Notes under the pieces: generated by a model
The model's database searches: none
Told to the model about the DNA's origin: nothing
Seen by the model: the letters and a program-made list of their open reading frames with translations, nothing else
Program-made: the position numbers and the translations under genes
Part shown: positions 49,992 through 63,036 of the stretch, in pieces
Numbering within the stretch: position 1 is the first letter of the stretch
How the letters are laid out: each line of letters opens with the position of its first letter
Assembly: GCA_013396915.1 (NCBI GenBank)
Contig: VWZL01000529.1
Location: forward strand, 124,001 to 188,000
Direction of reading: 5' to 3'
DNA: 64,000 nucleotides
Source: Stercorarius parasiticus
Lineage: Eukaryota > Chordata > Aves > Charadriiformes > Stercorariidae

Positions 49992-51640
49992 CACAGCTCA
50001 ATTTTTAGTTTCACTTTTTGTACACCGTAACATGTGAATAGTTTATTTGATTTTGTTGATGGCGAACGCTCCTTCCAGTGCATCATGTAGCGACAGCAAA
50101 GCTTAAGAGAAATGGGCAAAATCCAACAGGGGTGGAGAGAGCCAGGGTGAGACTCCTGTGCCTGTGTAAGGCCCATCGACACAACAGGGTGCAAACAGAT
50201 CTGTGCTCCTCTACCCACATTCAGAACTGAAAAGGTCCAACCCCGAAGTTGACAAGTGTCCCTTTAAGTAGCGCACGTAGTAGTAGTGGTATAGTTTAGT
50301 TGTTTCTTTATAATCCTTAAATTGTGTTTGTACATGTGTTAATATTTCAAAGGTTTTAAAATCAAGAAATAGCTTAATAGCAATTGATGAGTAGGCTCTT
50401 TACTGTTTTTATAACGAAGTTGTTTTTTTTTTAAAAACCCCGATTTCAGTGGAATTAAAAGTAAAACTTACCTAAAAGTCTTTCCTACTGAATGCTTGCT
50501 TACTGAAATCTCCTACAAAAGAAAAGATGCAGCCACAACATGTCACATACATTCTCCTTTCGAGGTGAAAAGCACTGTGTTTCACAGGTTGTGTAATCAC
50601 TTAAGAAGCTTTGGTGTATATGAACTTCACTCCTCTGTTTTAGCGGCAATTCTCCATCAGTTTTGAGGGTGCATATAATTCTTGTGAGGACTCCAACACA
50701 CTGTCTGTTCTCTTGTCTGGTCCAGCTGTTTCTACTCTTCACTTACACTCTGCCATATGATAAAACCGTTATTACATGCTGTCCCAAGGTTGACTGTATT
50801 GTAATGCCTACTTCTGCTGATCTTAAAATGATTTTCCTTGTTATGGCAGCACTCTTTATGGAATTCAAACGTCTTAGATGTTATAGTTGCTTTTTATAAA
50901 AAGCATGTGACTTGTTCCATGGCTCGCTTCATTTAACACAGTGAACTAAATAAAATAGCCCTAATTGGTTTGAGAGGGAACGTGGTTTTGCATGAGCATA
51001 GTAAAAGTTTACTTGCACTGATGTTTTTATATGCCAGGTGCCAAGGTGTGGCCATCTGGTTACATGAAGCATGCTTTCACTGAGTGTTTTACTTTGAAAT
51101 AAACAATATTAACTTTTCTAGTTAATATGTAACCTTCAATAGAGGCGCCTAGTAGTATGTCTGAAATATTTTTTTTTTAATGATGATTGGAAATATTAAA
51201 AATGCAAAGCTATTGCTGAATAATATAACATTATGAAAATAGACTGTGTTTCTATTAAATTATGTTTCTCACTCATTTTTTTGTAAATTAATTTCTTAAG
51301 AAGTCAATAAAAATGTTTAAATTCATTAGCTGAAATTTCTAAGCTTTGGATTTTGTGTTAAGCGTATAGTTCCTTAGTTTTGCTCATAACAAAGTGGCCT
51401 GATTTGTCAAGGCAGCTGGTTATGTTGAGTCAGGAACAGTAACGGGGTCTCAAAATCACTGAAAAAATGGGCAGGTATTTGTGTGTCTAGTTTTAGCTGT
51501 GCAACTTCAAAAACACTGACCTAGTTTCTGAAGATAGTTTTAAGACAAAGGTGAAGTAAACATTACATCTCAGCACATATTTCTACTGACCTGTTTGGGC
51601 AGACCGAGAAAGAGTACCTCACATATAAAGCACTTTAGCC

Positions 51641-51705
51641 AAAACAAAACACACACAAAATAATAATAATAATTTTTTTATATATATATAGATAGATAGA
51701 TAAAA
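51641..51705. repeat. Compound microsatellite: (CA), (TAA), (TA), (GATA)
   Basis: A/C-rich sequence passes into TAATAATAATAAT, a T run, TATATATATATA and then GATAGATAGATA. Compound arrays like this are often length-polymorphic. Confidence 0.9.
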
Positions 51706-52393
51706 GCTCCTCTTCTTCCTGTCCCTCAGGTTTCCATTTTCTTGGTCTTTGAAAAAAATTATTCAAGGCAATTTATAAAACAGTCGAGACTGATTTAGTT
51801 TTCTGTATTTTACTCAGGTTTGCTGAAGTTTATAGGTACGGTGTTTCTTCATTTTAACCCTTCTTGCTTGATCTAATAGTGAAGTCATAATGTCATTAAT
51901 GCCTGTTTCAATTGCTCTTAGTGTAATGATGAAAATACTTTATGACTTGTGTGCTAGATCAAACAGAAGGAAAAATGGATTACTTAATCATGTTACAGCA
52001 TAGTACATCTTTCTAACTACAAGCAGTAAAGTCTAGGGAACACTACATGAAAATTGTGTAGCATCTTTCTCAACTGGATGTGTTTACATCTGTATAGTGC
52101 TTTAAATCTTCAAGCACCATGGAAGCAAAGAATTACATTAGGAGTGACAGAGTTTTATGTAATCTCAAAGCCTCTTTTTCTGAGTTACTGAAAACATGTA
52201 CTATTCATTAAAATCCTGTAGTTTGAATATATAAGAATTTACATCTAGGAAAACTATTAGTATAGAGCTACCAAAATTTTCTATGTGGAATAATATGGTG
52301 CCTACTATTGAAAGTGTCACTTTTCTGCCTTGCCATCCATTGTGTTATATAGAAATACAGAAAAAAGTAAGCCTGATTTGTTCTCCTTTGTAG

Positions 52394-52556
52394 AGCCAGG
52401 CCGAGGCCCACTACAAAGGAAGTAAACATGCCAAGAAGGTCAAAGCACTAGAGGCAACGAAAAATAAACCCAAAGTTGGTTCTTCCAAGGACAGCGCAAA
52501 GGCTAACACAAGCTGCTCCACCACGCCAGTCACAGCCAACATCTCTGACAAATCAG
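52394..52556 (+). CDS. ZNF385B: ZNF385B internal coding exon (second half of the finger plus Ser/Thr/Lys linker)
   Basis: This 163-bp exon follows the acceptor TTCTCCTTTGTAG. It encodes 54 codons plus one base, so it is phase 0 at the start and phase 1 at the end. The peptide begins SQAEAHYKGSKHAKKVKAL, giving the two histidines spaced by five residues. Joined to the previous exon, the finger reads C-x2-C-x12-H-x5-H, the usual geometry of this family. After a basic stretch the rest is a low-complexity linker rich in Lys, Ser, Thr and Asn, ending ISDKS, with no domain. In the family the next exon begins with Glu-Asp and leads to the third and fourth fingers; I did not find it in the remaining 11.4 kb. 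The donor GTCAAT is weak beyond the invariant GT. Skipping this exon would shift the frame. Confidence 0.94.
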
Positions 52557-53336
52557 GTCAATGAAAACTTTTTGTTCTATATGTTCTTTATTTTCTTCTT
52601 TTTTTGGTGTTTGTAAGAGAGAATCTGGTTGCATGACTTGTGTTTTCTAAACTATTTACTGTGCTTTCTTGTACAGAATTGATTGGGTTTGATATTATCA
52701 AACTGCTTTTTCACATCTGTGAAACATCTGGTCTCCCTGAATGCTAGAGTCTACTTCTTTTTTAAACTTCTGAAATTTACTCTTATAGAGTATGGATGCT
52801 GTTCATACAACAATAATAGTGGATGGATGTGGGTGGAGGGACGAGTCTGAGATGTATGTATTTAGCTGAGGCACAAGAAACGTTTGTAAAAAATTTTTCT
52901 TTTCTGAACAGGATAATATTGCTCAAAGAGGAAAACACACCTGCAGAAATGTATTAAAGCCTCCTGGCATGGATATTTCCTGACTTCCACAGCTCATTAG
53001 TGCTCCAACATCACTTCTTTTTTTCTTTTTTTTTTTTTTCCGTATTAGTAATCTGAGGAAGATCAGTAACACTAATTGCAGTAGAGTTGCTTGAGTCTCT
53101 TTCTGCTCTGTCAGTGTTGTGTTACTGAATGAAACAGGAGAATTTCCTGAACTTGCTGACAGTCTGAAATACTGTCTTGTTATCCAGGAGAAAGCACCTA
53201 CTGTGGGTTACCCAACTGTTGGTCTAATAGACTACTTCTGACAAATTTCCTTTCCTTGGTAGCCATTTATTATCCTCTTCACCGGAGCTGAGCTTGATTC
53301 AGATGCCATGAGGTGAATGACACAGACAGTTTTCTG

Positions 53337-53385
53337 ACACACACACACACATCTCCCCAAAAAAAAGAAAAAAAAGAAAAAAAAA
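53337..53385. repeat. (AC)n followed by A-rich tract
   Basis: Seven AC units, a TCTCCCC spacer and then A runs broken by single Gs. Confidence 0.9.
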
Positions 53386-56300
53386 TCCATATCAATAGCT
53401 CCACTCTTCACAGCCACACCAAAACTGTCTTTGTCTGGGTCCTTAGCAATGACAAAGGGTCCCAAATTTTGGGTTGATTCACCTAGAAAATAACACTTTA
53501 GGTTTGAGATAACATGAATCCAAGTAGCATCATCAGGTAAACAAGCAACTGTAAAACAGTCGCAAACCACCATTGATCTAAATCAAATGTGGACTATTGA
53601 ATGGAAAGAGATTTAAAATATTTACTAAATATTTCACACACTGAAATATCAAAAGTAGCTTTGGTTAAAACAGCTTACTGCTCCAGGTGTACGCTGTAAG
53701 AACTCAGACAACTGCTTAAGATATCAGTTAAAACTTTAGAGCATTTAACATGTTAAGAATGCATTCTGTGATAAAGTAATTGTATAATGCCCTCCCCCAC
53801 CTATGCCAAAGGCCAAATAACAAAAGTTTCAGCATCTTTTACGAACTCCATCATCTCTTCCATAAGTCTGGAGCTGTCTTGTGTTTCCTTTGCCAGACGA
53901 TGAGATCTGTCCCTGACTTAATTTTCCTTTTCTCTATGCACCTCTACATTCAGTTTTTGATAAAATAATCTAACCAAAGATAAGGGAAACCTGCTTTTGA
54001 TATTTTTATATTGTCCTGTTTTGACAGTGTGTTGTTTTATGCTATTAATTACTCCACACAAATTAGACAGATTACCATCTGTGTCTGTTGGATTATACTA
54101 CTGCAAGTGTTTCTACAGTAAAAATAAATCACGGTGGCAATTTAGTTGAATGCTTTCTTCCCATTAGGAGAACAGTGGGGTTTTCTATGAAGGGGAGGCT
54201 CCTCAGATGCTGTTACTGCTCTACAGGAGATTGTGGGTGGGATGTTTGGGACGACAAAAGCTTGAACCTAGAGCGGCAAATTCTCTGTATGCGCAGGTAA
54301 TGCTGGTCACAGAGGTGGGGACCGGCTTGGAGATTGGGGTTTTTACCAGGCTATGGACTTGAAACAGGTATACTTTCCCTTACAGAGGCTATTGTTCATC
54401 TATCCTTTAACTTATGTTCAGCTCTTTAACGTAATGCTTATTGCAGATAGAGCAATCACTATGTTGCTTCTGGGAATCAGTGGCAGGGGTTTTTTTGCCT
54501 TGGAGCAGATTAACTGATACCATTTTTTCTGAATATTTTAACACAGCTTTCAGTCTCTGAGAAACGGATTATTACTATATATTAACTGTATGGATATATT
54601 TCAGTTTTCTTTAAAAGATTTCTAATACTAAGAATTTCAGTTCATGTGTGTATTTGTGGTGTTGGTTTTTTTATTCTGATTTCCTGAGGAAATGAGACTT
54701 ATCGTCTCATCATCTATCCTTATCTTTATTAGTCCCGATCCATGTCTTCATAATTTTTAGTGTATTGCCTAATGTCAAAAAGATTAATGAGACTGAGGTT
54801 TTAATGAATCTCCTATAAGTTTGATGGGTAGAAGAGAACTTTAACTTATGGTGCATCCTGAGACATACTGCCGCGTGAGCTCTGTTTTGCTTGGCCTGCT
54901 GACTGGCCAGGCGCTATGTTTGCCCTGAGGACAGGGGATTTGAGAGCATGTATACGTGGTATAATTCTGAAAAAAATTGCATTAGAAGGACATAAGGTAG
55001 AGGCTAAATGGAATCAAGGAAGGGAATTAATTTCCACTGCTTGTGGAGCGGTTGTTTAACCATTGTACTTTGGAGGATTGCTGAGTTTCTTAGAAATGTT
55101 CATCAAGAAATAAGTCATTCATGGTGTCCTTTTCTTGAGTATGGAAGAGGAGAATGAGAAGCTAAACAAAGAAGACAGTTTTAAGTTCTTGTGTTCCTTT
55201 GTTATCCACTGTACCTTTCGCTGGTATTAGTGCAGAATGCGGTAAAGTAAACGGATAAACTGAATTTACCTCTTATATAGGTCTGTTAATAAAAGGGCAC
55301 GGCAGGCACAACTAGCAGCCTTTTTGATGTGCCATCACTTTCAGTGGCATAATGATGAATGACCTAGAGCTCTCCAGGCTGAGCAGTTGCTATATATTGA
55401 ACTAAAATGTCAAGTTAACTTAGCTACAGAGCCATGTCTTCTGTGGGTCAGACATAGCATGAGATCCAAAACACTCATTTGTTAGAAGTCACTATTGTAG
55501 TAGTAACAGGAAAAATAATTTCACTGTTAGCTTAGCTTGCGTGATGAATCTACCAAAGGCAAAACCCAAATTCATCCAGTCTTTATTTTTCAAAACTTAT
55601 GATGGTCTGTCTGTATCTGTTCCTTTCAACTTGAGAAGTGTGGCTGCTGGTAGAGCTACAAAAGTTAAATTAATCTTTAAGGGCTTTTGGGAAGTTTCCC
55701 GAAGAACGTGGGCTGCTGCAGACAAAAGTGGCCTCAGCCAAATGGAAATGGGTGACTCTGGAATTTGGTCTAAGCATGACGATGCCCATACATTATGACT
55801 CAGAAATCACTTTCATAAATTGATCATCAGTAAACATGTAATAATGAAGCCATAGTACCGTAATGGTAAGTTGGCTGCAACCTCAGGTAAGTGGATATTG
55901 ATGGGTTGGATTGCACAAGTTTTGCATCCTAACATGATTAGACTACTATGTGATCTTATTTTCTAAACACACAACTCTTCACCATTTAGAAAATACTTGT
56001 TTATTAGTGCTTCTAAGTACCACCATCCTATCGTGCCCACTGCTTCTGCAGACAGGAATAAAATGCCACCGATGATGTGTGAGAAGGTGGTTGTTCCTGT
56101 ACCTCTTGTTGGGTCATGTCTACTTGTCCTGATAGGTATTTGCAGATTGGAGGTGTCCACAGGGGAACCTTTCACAACCTGTCTCCCACACAGTTTCTCT
56201 AACCACACGGGAAAAGTCTAGTAACAGCTATAGAACAGTCTCATACGCTAGAAAATGACTACTGTGGCACTGCAAGCTTTTTCTGTAGCTGCTTTGAGAC

Positions 56301-59300
56301 ATCGTTACAGAACAGCAGTGTTAACAGCACTGGGAGCGGCTCTTTCACGGGGAGCAAAGGTTCCCTTCCCTCCCTGTCCAAAGCCCAGGATTTTCCGGCT
56401 ACCTTCAGACAAAAGTATACATATATGTATGGCATTACTTTAGAAAAGGGCAGGGGTAGCAACCGGTACATAACAGAGTTTAGAATATTTAGAGTGTGTT
56501 TTAAATATAGCTCTGAGAATGCAACAGAAGACGGTGTCTGTGATCCCAGGTTAGCATAGTCTAGGTGCTTACAGTGATGAGTCCTTTAGGAATGCATATG
56601 ATAATAGCTGGATTGAAATGTCACTGTTTACTTATCAAGCAAAGAGTAATTCTTTGATCATACTTCCAAATCAAAATAAATAGTTGAAAATGAAGCAGAC
56701 AGATGATGTGGTATCACCTTTTTTGCATTTTGCTTTGATATAAAAATCAGGAAGTAAGCGCAACTGTTTTAAAGTACTCAAAAGAGGCAAAACCAGGTTT
56801 TAGATTATAAAAGTACGGTCTTTTTTTTTTTTTTTCCTGTCTGATCCATTCAGTATGTGCTCTGTTTCCTTTGTGCCAGTGAGAGCTGTTTGTGAAATGA
56901 TAGCTATGGGCATTTCATGTTCAGTCCTCATTCAAATATGATCAGAAGTCTCTACTACTTGGGACTTAATAGGTACAGATAATCCCTTTGGATGCTCTAT
57001 GAAAACTCCTTTTTGTTCAGCTAGTGCAGGGATATGCAACATTACACACCCAACTAGGCCACATTCTAGACCCTGTTTCAAACCCTAACCCCTCTTACTA
57101 CTGCTTTGTTCTGTAGCCAGGTCTCAGGGCAGCTCGACAAGCAGTTCTCAGGGTCACGGTGATGTTATTCCAGCGTATGAGAGTCCTGTGCTGATCTGCT
57201 GTGTATAGCAAGGATGGCAGGAAAGGGATGCGACCAGGAAGTTTTTTGCCAGCTTCTCGATCCTAAGCAGGCCCTGTAAGAGTTATTCCAGTCATTACAG
57301 CTTTATAACTAAAACCAGCTGGAGGTTGTTTGAGGAACGTTGTTATCCTAGAGTGCAGTACAGTTTCTGACGCTGAATGGGCTAGCTCACATTGTGAAAC
57401 CAGTCTAGACATGTTGATGGACCTAGTAAGTGACACTTGATGTCATGTAGACATATGGTAACTAGTTGGCCCATTGGACAGGACTGGCAACTCCAAGCTT
57501 TATCAGACTTTTAAAAGCTGACCTTGAGGTCTTGTCTGTGAGTTTTAGTTTAAGGGCTTTCTGTGGGTGCTTTGACAACGAAACTGAGTGTTTTTTCCTT
57601 TTTTTCCTGAAGTAGAGTGCAACGTGTTGAATCACGTTTAGTCAGGAAGATGACGATGGGTTGGATTTCTCCAGTGTTCCAGTTACCAGTGCTGTTTATG
57701 CATCAACTACCAATGAGGTGCAACGTCCCAAGGGAGGGCTCAGTTCGTATTTCACAAGTCCACCATCGGGACACTCCCTTAGTCGTGCTGCTTTCATTGC
57801 TTATTTTAAAAACCTTTCTGCCAGTGCTTAAATTCTCAACTTTTCCATATGCATCTCCATACTTGGAGTAATCCTAAAAATGATACCAGTTCTCTTAACA
57901 AAATCCCTTTTCACTGTAACATTTATTTCAATTTATCATCTTGTTTTCCACTCATTTTAAGTAAGAGTGGCTTGTTTACATAGCTCAAATAAAACTATTT
58001 TTTAGATAATCCTTCAGAAATAGCTAGGAGATAGAGACACGCAGCCTCCATGGCTTAACTGTGTGACATCTGTTCCGGGAATTCTAGGTTATTTGTCATA
58101 CGGATATCATTATAAGAACCACAAAGTTTAGGGTGTTTCAAGGCATTTATTCTTCAATCTTTTAATTCTTTGTAATTGCACCCAAGTCCTCTAGACCTCA
58201 AAATATGTTGTGACAAAGTTGAATTTTGCGGGTGGAGCAGGGAAAGAGAGAGAAGCTGTAAGAGAGGAACACAACAAGGATGCGTTTGGCTTGCTGTCTC
58301 CCGACGTCAATGGGCCATATTTAGAGGTTCTGCCTTATGCCCCTCAAAGATGCTTGTCGTTATGCCTAGGCTCCACCAAAAGCTACCGATGAACCTCATC
58401 AGTCCTTCACATTTATGCTTACATAAAGAATTTTGCTGAAGTTATACGCTATAAAACAATCATGCGTCTGTGTTTATGTGTATTCAGATAGTGCCTACTA
58501 AGCACAGGCATACTTCTGTTAGATAAAGGCATTGGTTTATGGTCAACGGAGTAGTCAATTAGATTCAGCCACCAAGGAGAGTTAGTTCAAGGGCATTTTT
58601 TTATTAAATCATCTGAGGATGGTAAGTTTTGTTCTCTTTTCATTCAATGTTTCACAGACATCTGTAGATCACTCTTACATTGACACCTGTTGAAACTCTG
58701 TCCCCAAAACAGAGGTAAAGGCACAGTATAGAATTTGCTGCTTGATCACAGTGCTTTTATAGTTCATAAAATAGAATTAATAAATGCTCATAAATTCATC
58801 ACAGATACACTGTTGCAAGTACCATGCGTGTACTTACATGAACATTATATTATCAGTATTGATATGTAAAATATACTGTCAGTGGTACATTTAACACTTG
58901 TATTGGATTTAGTAGTAAATAGCTTCTGAGCATTTTCTGGTGGGTTGTTTCTGCAGCCGATTCAGGAACTTGCTCTTTGGTTTATGCTCTTAGGATGGAA
59001 GGTTAGCCAAAAGGATACTTAACAAATCAAAGTCTATTAGCAGGACATCATTATAATAGGTTGGATCTTTAAACACATTCTTCCCTGTCACTGTTACTAT
59101 TCGTGCTTTTCAAAAGTGGATATTCAAGCCTCATCTTTCCATGTGTGTCTCACAATGTGTCATTCTGCATGTTTTGGTGTTGATAAACCCCTGGGAGCTC
59201 CTGGAAGTCATCAGATGTTTCTTCACTCTGTCTATAATAATGCTAACTAGCACATATCAAATTCTGCACCTTTACTGAAAACTGATTATAGGTGCCATTG

Positions 59301-61516
59301 ACTGAAAAATAAGCTCTGTGGCTGACACAATTACATTGATGAGCTGTTGCAACTCCTGTTCAGATTGAAAAAGGTCAGTCTTTTCTTTCTCCAGTTATTA
59401 TATCAATCAGAGATACATGCAAGCAGGATTTTTTTTTTTTAAAGAAATAGTAAGCTTTTTCTCCTGCAGTAATTTAAGCAGGAGCTCTGCATCAAAAATA
59501 TATTGCAAGATGGAAAATAAGACTCTTTTTGGGTGCTCTGCTCTGTACCTGAGCATTCATGTGTCCTGTGTCATTAAAACTGCATACCATTATTACTTTT
59601 ACTTATTTCAGTTCTGAAAACTGGAATTTCATTGCATATTTTTTGATTAGCATCCTTAAAATCATACAAAGTTTTTCTTAATTTGGGCAGAGGTAAATAT
59701 AAGCATTGGGTCAAGCAAGAATAACTCTACTATTGTTGCTGGACAGTGGGAGCAGAGCCAGGGATCCTCTCTGCTACTGGGCTTTTCTTTAGCTAGATGT
59801 ACATGGTCATTTAAAGAATCCATATATATACAGTGAATCCTTCAGCAACCCTTTTATATTGTGAAATCAGGCATCTATTTTTCTTGTTTGTTCTGCTAAT
59901 GATGTGCCTATTGAATATCCAAAGATATTTTTCTTTTTGATAGGATGATGATGATAATGGAATGATAATCAGATGAATACGAAATAATAAAAATTACTAG
60001 CAAATGTAGGTATGTATATTTCCATAGAGGACATAATAGCAGAGAGGTGGCACTACCAGAACTATTATGTATCACGTCATTCTTTACTCATCGTTATCTT
60101 TACAACATACTGTTACAAGAGTTCTTGAGTCATCAGGTAAGGAAAGGGAGAAAGGGAGAAAGTGGATGAGAAAGAAGTAGCTGGGAAAAAGAGAGTTGAG
60201 ACTGAGATACCAACGTCACTCATCTGCTTTGCAATTTTCTATCAGGAAGAAAGATGATCCAGAGGTATCCTAAAAAGTGAGGGTTATGTAATGAGATTTT
60301 GTAAAAATTGCAAATGAGAGAAATAAAATATCCCCTTCTATCACCTTAAGATGGTTATTATTTTGATGACAAATGACAGTATTAGTTGCCCCAAAAAAAC
60401 TAATTCATGAACCAAGTCCTAGGTTTGTTTTTAGATGACTAAGAAATTCAAATCAGTGGAATTTCTCTTTATTTACATAGTACTGAAATTAGTCCTTTAA
60501 ATCCATTTGAATGGAAAATTCCCAAAAAAGACAGCTGCTGGTTTTCTTAGTTTTTTCCAGGCCTTGGAGGAGTAGCTTTATCTGTACCAAATACTTTCAC
60601 AGAGCTTATTAAAGAAATATATTGCTAAAGAAGTAAGGCCATTCTTTTGATGCCAGACATTTAGTTTTCTCACATAATTAGGGAATAACTAACAGAATGC
60701 CGGCGATTGGTAGTTGAATGGAATTTTGTCTGTGTCCAGTTGTGCCAAAGTTAAAGGTGGTGTCACGTCTGTAAAATTTGAATTAAATTTCCCCCTTTTC
60801 TCTTGGCCTTTGAGTGAATTTAGTCTCCAAGTGTAAAGGAATGGGTCAAGCTCAATGCTGTTGCTTCAGGGTGCTCTGGTTTTGCCTCTAAATGAGATAA
60901 ATGTTCTAATCTTTAAACTGTTTTTCTGGAAAAGGCGTGCTTATGATTGGGGAAAACAGTCTTGCTGGTGGCTTCTTTCTGTATTTCTCAGCAACTGTTT
61001 AGGTAAAGGAAAAGACCTCTGAGAGTAGAAGCTGGTCTGGCAGCAACTTCCACACAATCAATAATGTGGCTTGATTTGGGTTTTTTTTTGGTAAATGTTA
61101 TTTTTGCTCATACTTATCTTTGGTTTTGTAACATAAATGCAAGCAGCATTAAAAACACAAGGAAAAATGCATGTTGCTAGGGGATGGCAGGCAATTGTAA
61201 GACCAAGAAGTTGGTAAGTTGGTTTTGATACGGAATTGTTCAGAGATCTTGAATCAAAACCAAGAGCAATAATATCCATGGCTGGCACATCAGACGTTTA
61301 AATAGCTCTTTTGAAAAATCTTCCTTTATCATCCTTCTTCCTTAATTCTACAGCTGCTGCTTTATTGACTTAGTATGAGAAATATGCTCCATTCCCTATA
61401 GCGTAAAAATTATGTATACAAACAATAGGTTACATATTATTTCCTTATTACTTGCTTTCAAGGAGAGTGAAAATGTTTTGGTGTCTGTTAGACAAATTAT
61501 ATTTGAAATGCAATTT

Positions 61517-61700
61517 ATTGGTCAAATCTTGGGGGCGCGACTAAATACTCTTACTCCTCAGGCAAACCTGCCACAGAAATCAGTGAGAATGCACAATTAC
61601 AGATGTCATTTAACTGAAACGAAGATGAGTGTTTCCTAGTTGAATTCAATGGCAGTTCTGCTTGGGCAAGTACCGAGTAAGTAGTTCAGATACAGGCCCG
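61517..61700. repeat. Degraded inverted-repeat element, ancient
   Basis: The left arm (CTTACTCCTCAGGCAAACCT then GCCACAGAAATCA) and the right arm (TGAATTCAATGGCAGTTCTG then CTTGGGCAAGTACCGAGTAAG) are imperfect reverse complements. CTTACTC matches exactly, as do most of CTGCCA and AATTCA. The arms resemble a palindromic amniote repeat I know from reptile genomes (CCATTGAAGTCAATGG-type core with ACTCAGGCAAAACT arms). Confidence 0.5.
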
Positions 61701-63002
61701 TGAGAGTGTACTTGCATGCAGATTGTCAGTTCTTGATTCATTTATTTAGACACCCATAAATTTTGTAGTGAATTCCAAAGCACTTTAGCAGCTGTGGGTA
61801 GAATTTTAAGATTTTATTTTTTTTTCCCCCCCACAAACAGCAAGTGAAGTGTGTTTCTAGTAATATCTTTCAGATTCATAGATGGAGGAGGCAATGTTAT
61901 TTTTGTAGTTGAGGAGATGAACCAAGACATTTTTAAGCAGAAGTGAAGGATGTCTGGGCAGAATACAGTATGTTTGTTGCAATCTTTGAATGTTATTTTT
62001 CTAATCATTCCTACATTATTAAAATGTTAAAAAGATAATGCAGTACTACAGAAAGTTTGCATTCCAGGACCTCTAAAATAAATGTCTCAAAGTCTGCAAT
62101 GGGAGTATAAAATATTTACAAAATAATAGATGTCTGGTGTCAGAAAAAGATAAGTTTAACCGGCAAGAACATTTACTTCCACACAGATGAGAGTCACATT
62201 TTGTAATAACAGAATTTATACTTTATTTCAAGCTTTATCCAAACTGTATTATAATTTCCAACTCTTAAATTTTTCCATTCCAGACAATACGAACTGGGAT
62301 AGCTCAGAAAAGATGAAAGGTTAAGGTAGATTTAAAGTAAATTTGCCTAAACATACGGCAACAGGACCCAGGAAGACGAAGCTGTTGGATAGTCTCACTT
62401 TATGGATACTGGTTAAGTTAATGTCCACCCTTGCTAGCTGTGTGTTGTTATGTGTCCCCTGGTTAGATCCACCTTGTTTTCAGCTGCTGGCAGCATAGTG
62501 CTACTGGTCTTGCTGAGTTTTATGAACAAACTTCTAGTGAAAGTTTTCCCAACCGACTATAACAGGGACGCGATGTGTCGCTGAGAAATTAGGTACCGGC
62601 AATGTACACTAAGGAATTGCCCTCTGTTTGTGTTTGTAGACGAGGTGGTTTTCTCCAGAACAAACGCACTGAATTCACCATGGTTACCTGTTCACCCTAT
62701 TCAATCTAAAAAATGTAAAAGAGGGGGAAAATTCTCTTTACAAATGAGGAAAAGAGAAGTCCGATATAACCTGCATTCTGTAAAAAAAAGCAGAATCAAA
62801 GACAAGCAGGTGAAATGGAGAGACAACACAAGTTGCTTCAAGTGGGTGTTAGAAGTTGGTTCGTTTGCTCCAGCCACAGTAGGTGCACTCCTGCATTTGT
62901 CTAACAGTGCAGAATCAACCCTTCTTCTTGTTCCTCTTGCTTTGGCACAGAGAAATTGCATTGTGTTCAAATATTAAATAACAGATTTTTGAAATCTGAA
63001 TG

Positions 63003-63036
63003 CCCCCCCCCCCTCTTTTTCTTTTTTTCCTCCCCC
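63003..63036. repeat. C11 followed by pyrimidine tract
   Basis: Eleven Cs lead into T-rich pyrimidines and end in CCTCCCCC. Confidence 0.9.

Larger units (their letters stand above)
39022..52393 (+). other. ZNF385B: ZNF385B intron, 13.4 kb, splitting the zinc finger
   Basis: The intron runs from donor GTGAGT at 39022 to the acceptor TTTGTAG ending at 52393. It is phase 0 and separates the cysteine and histidine halves of the finger. It contains the hairpin at 41786-41870, the antisense exon-like frame at 43867-44492, a 590-bp antisense CR1 at 45797, an ancient CR1 3' end at 49190, and simple repeats at 42948, 47403 and 51641. The rest (39329-41763, 44493-45796, 46387-47402, 47486-49189, 49531-51640) is AT-rich DNA without recognisable features. 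Confidence 0.9.

Noticed and set aside
62630..62977. 115-codon plus-strand frame after an acceptor-like TTTGTAG
   Set aside because: It does not match the expected next ZNF385B exon, no domain is visible and no convincing donor closes it.
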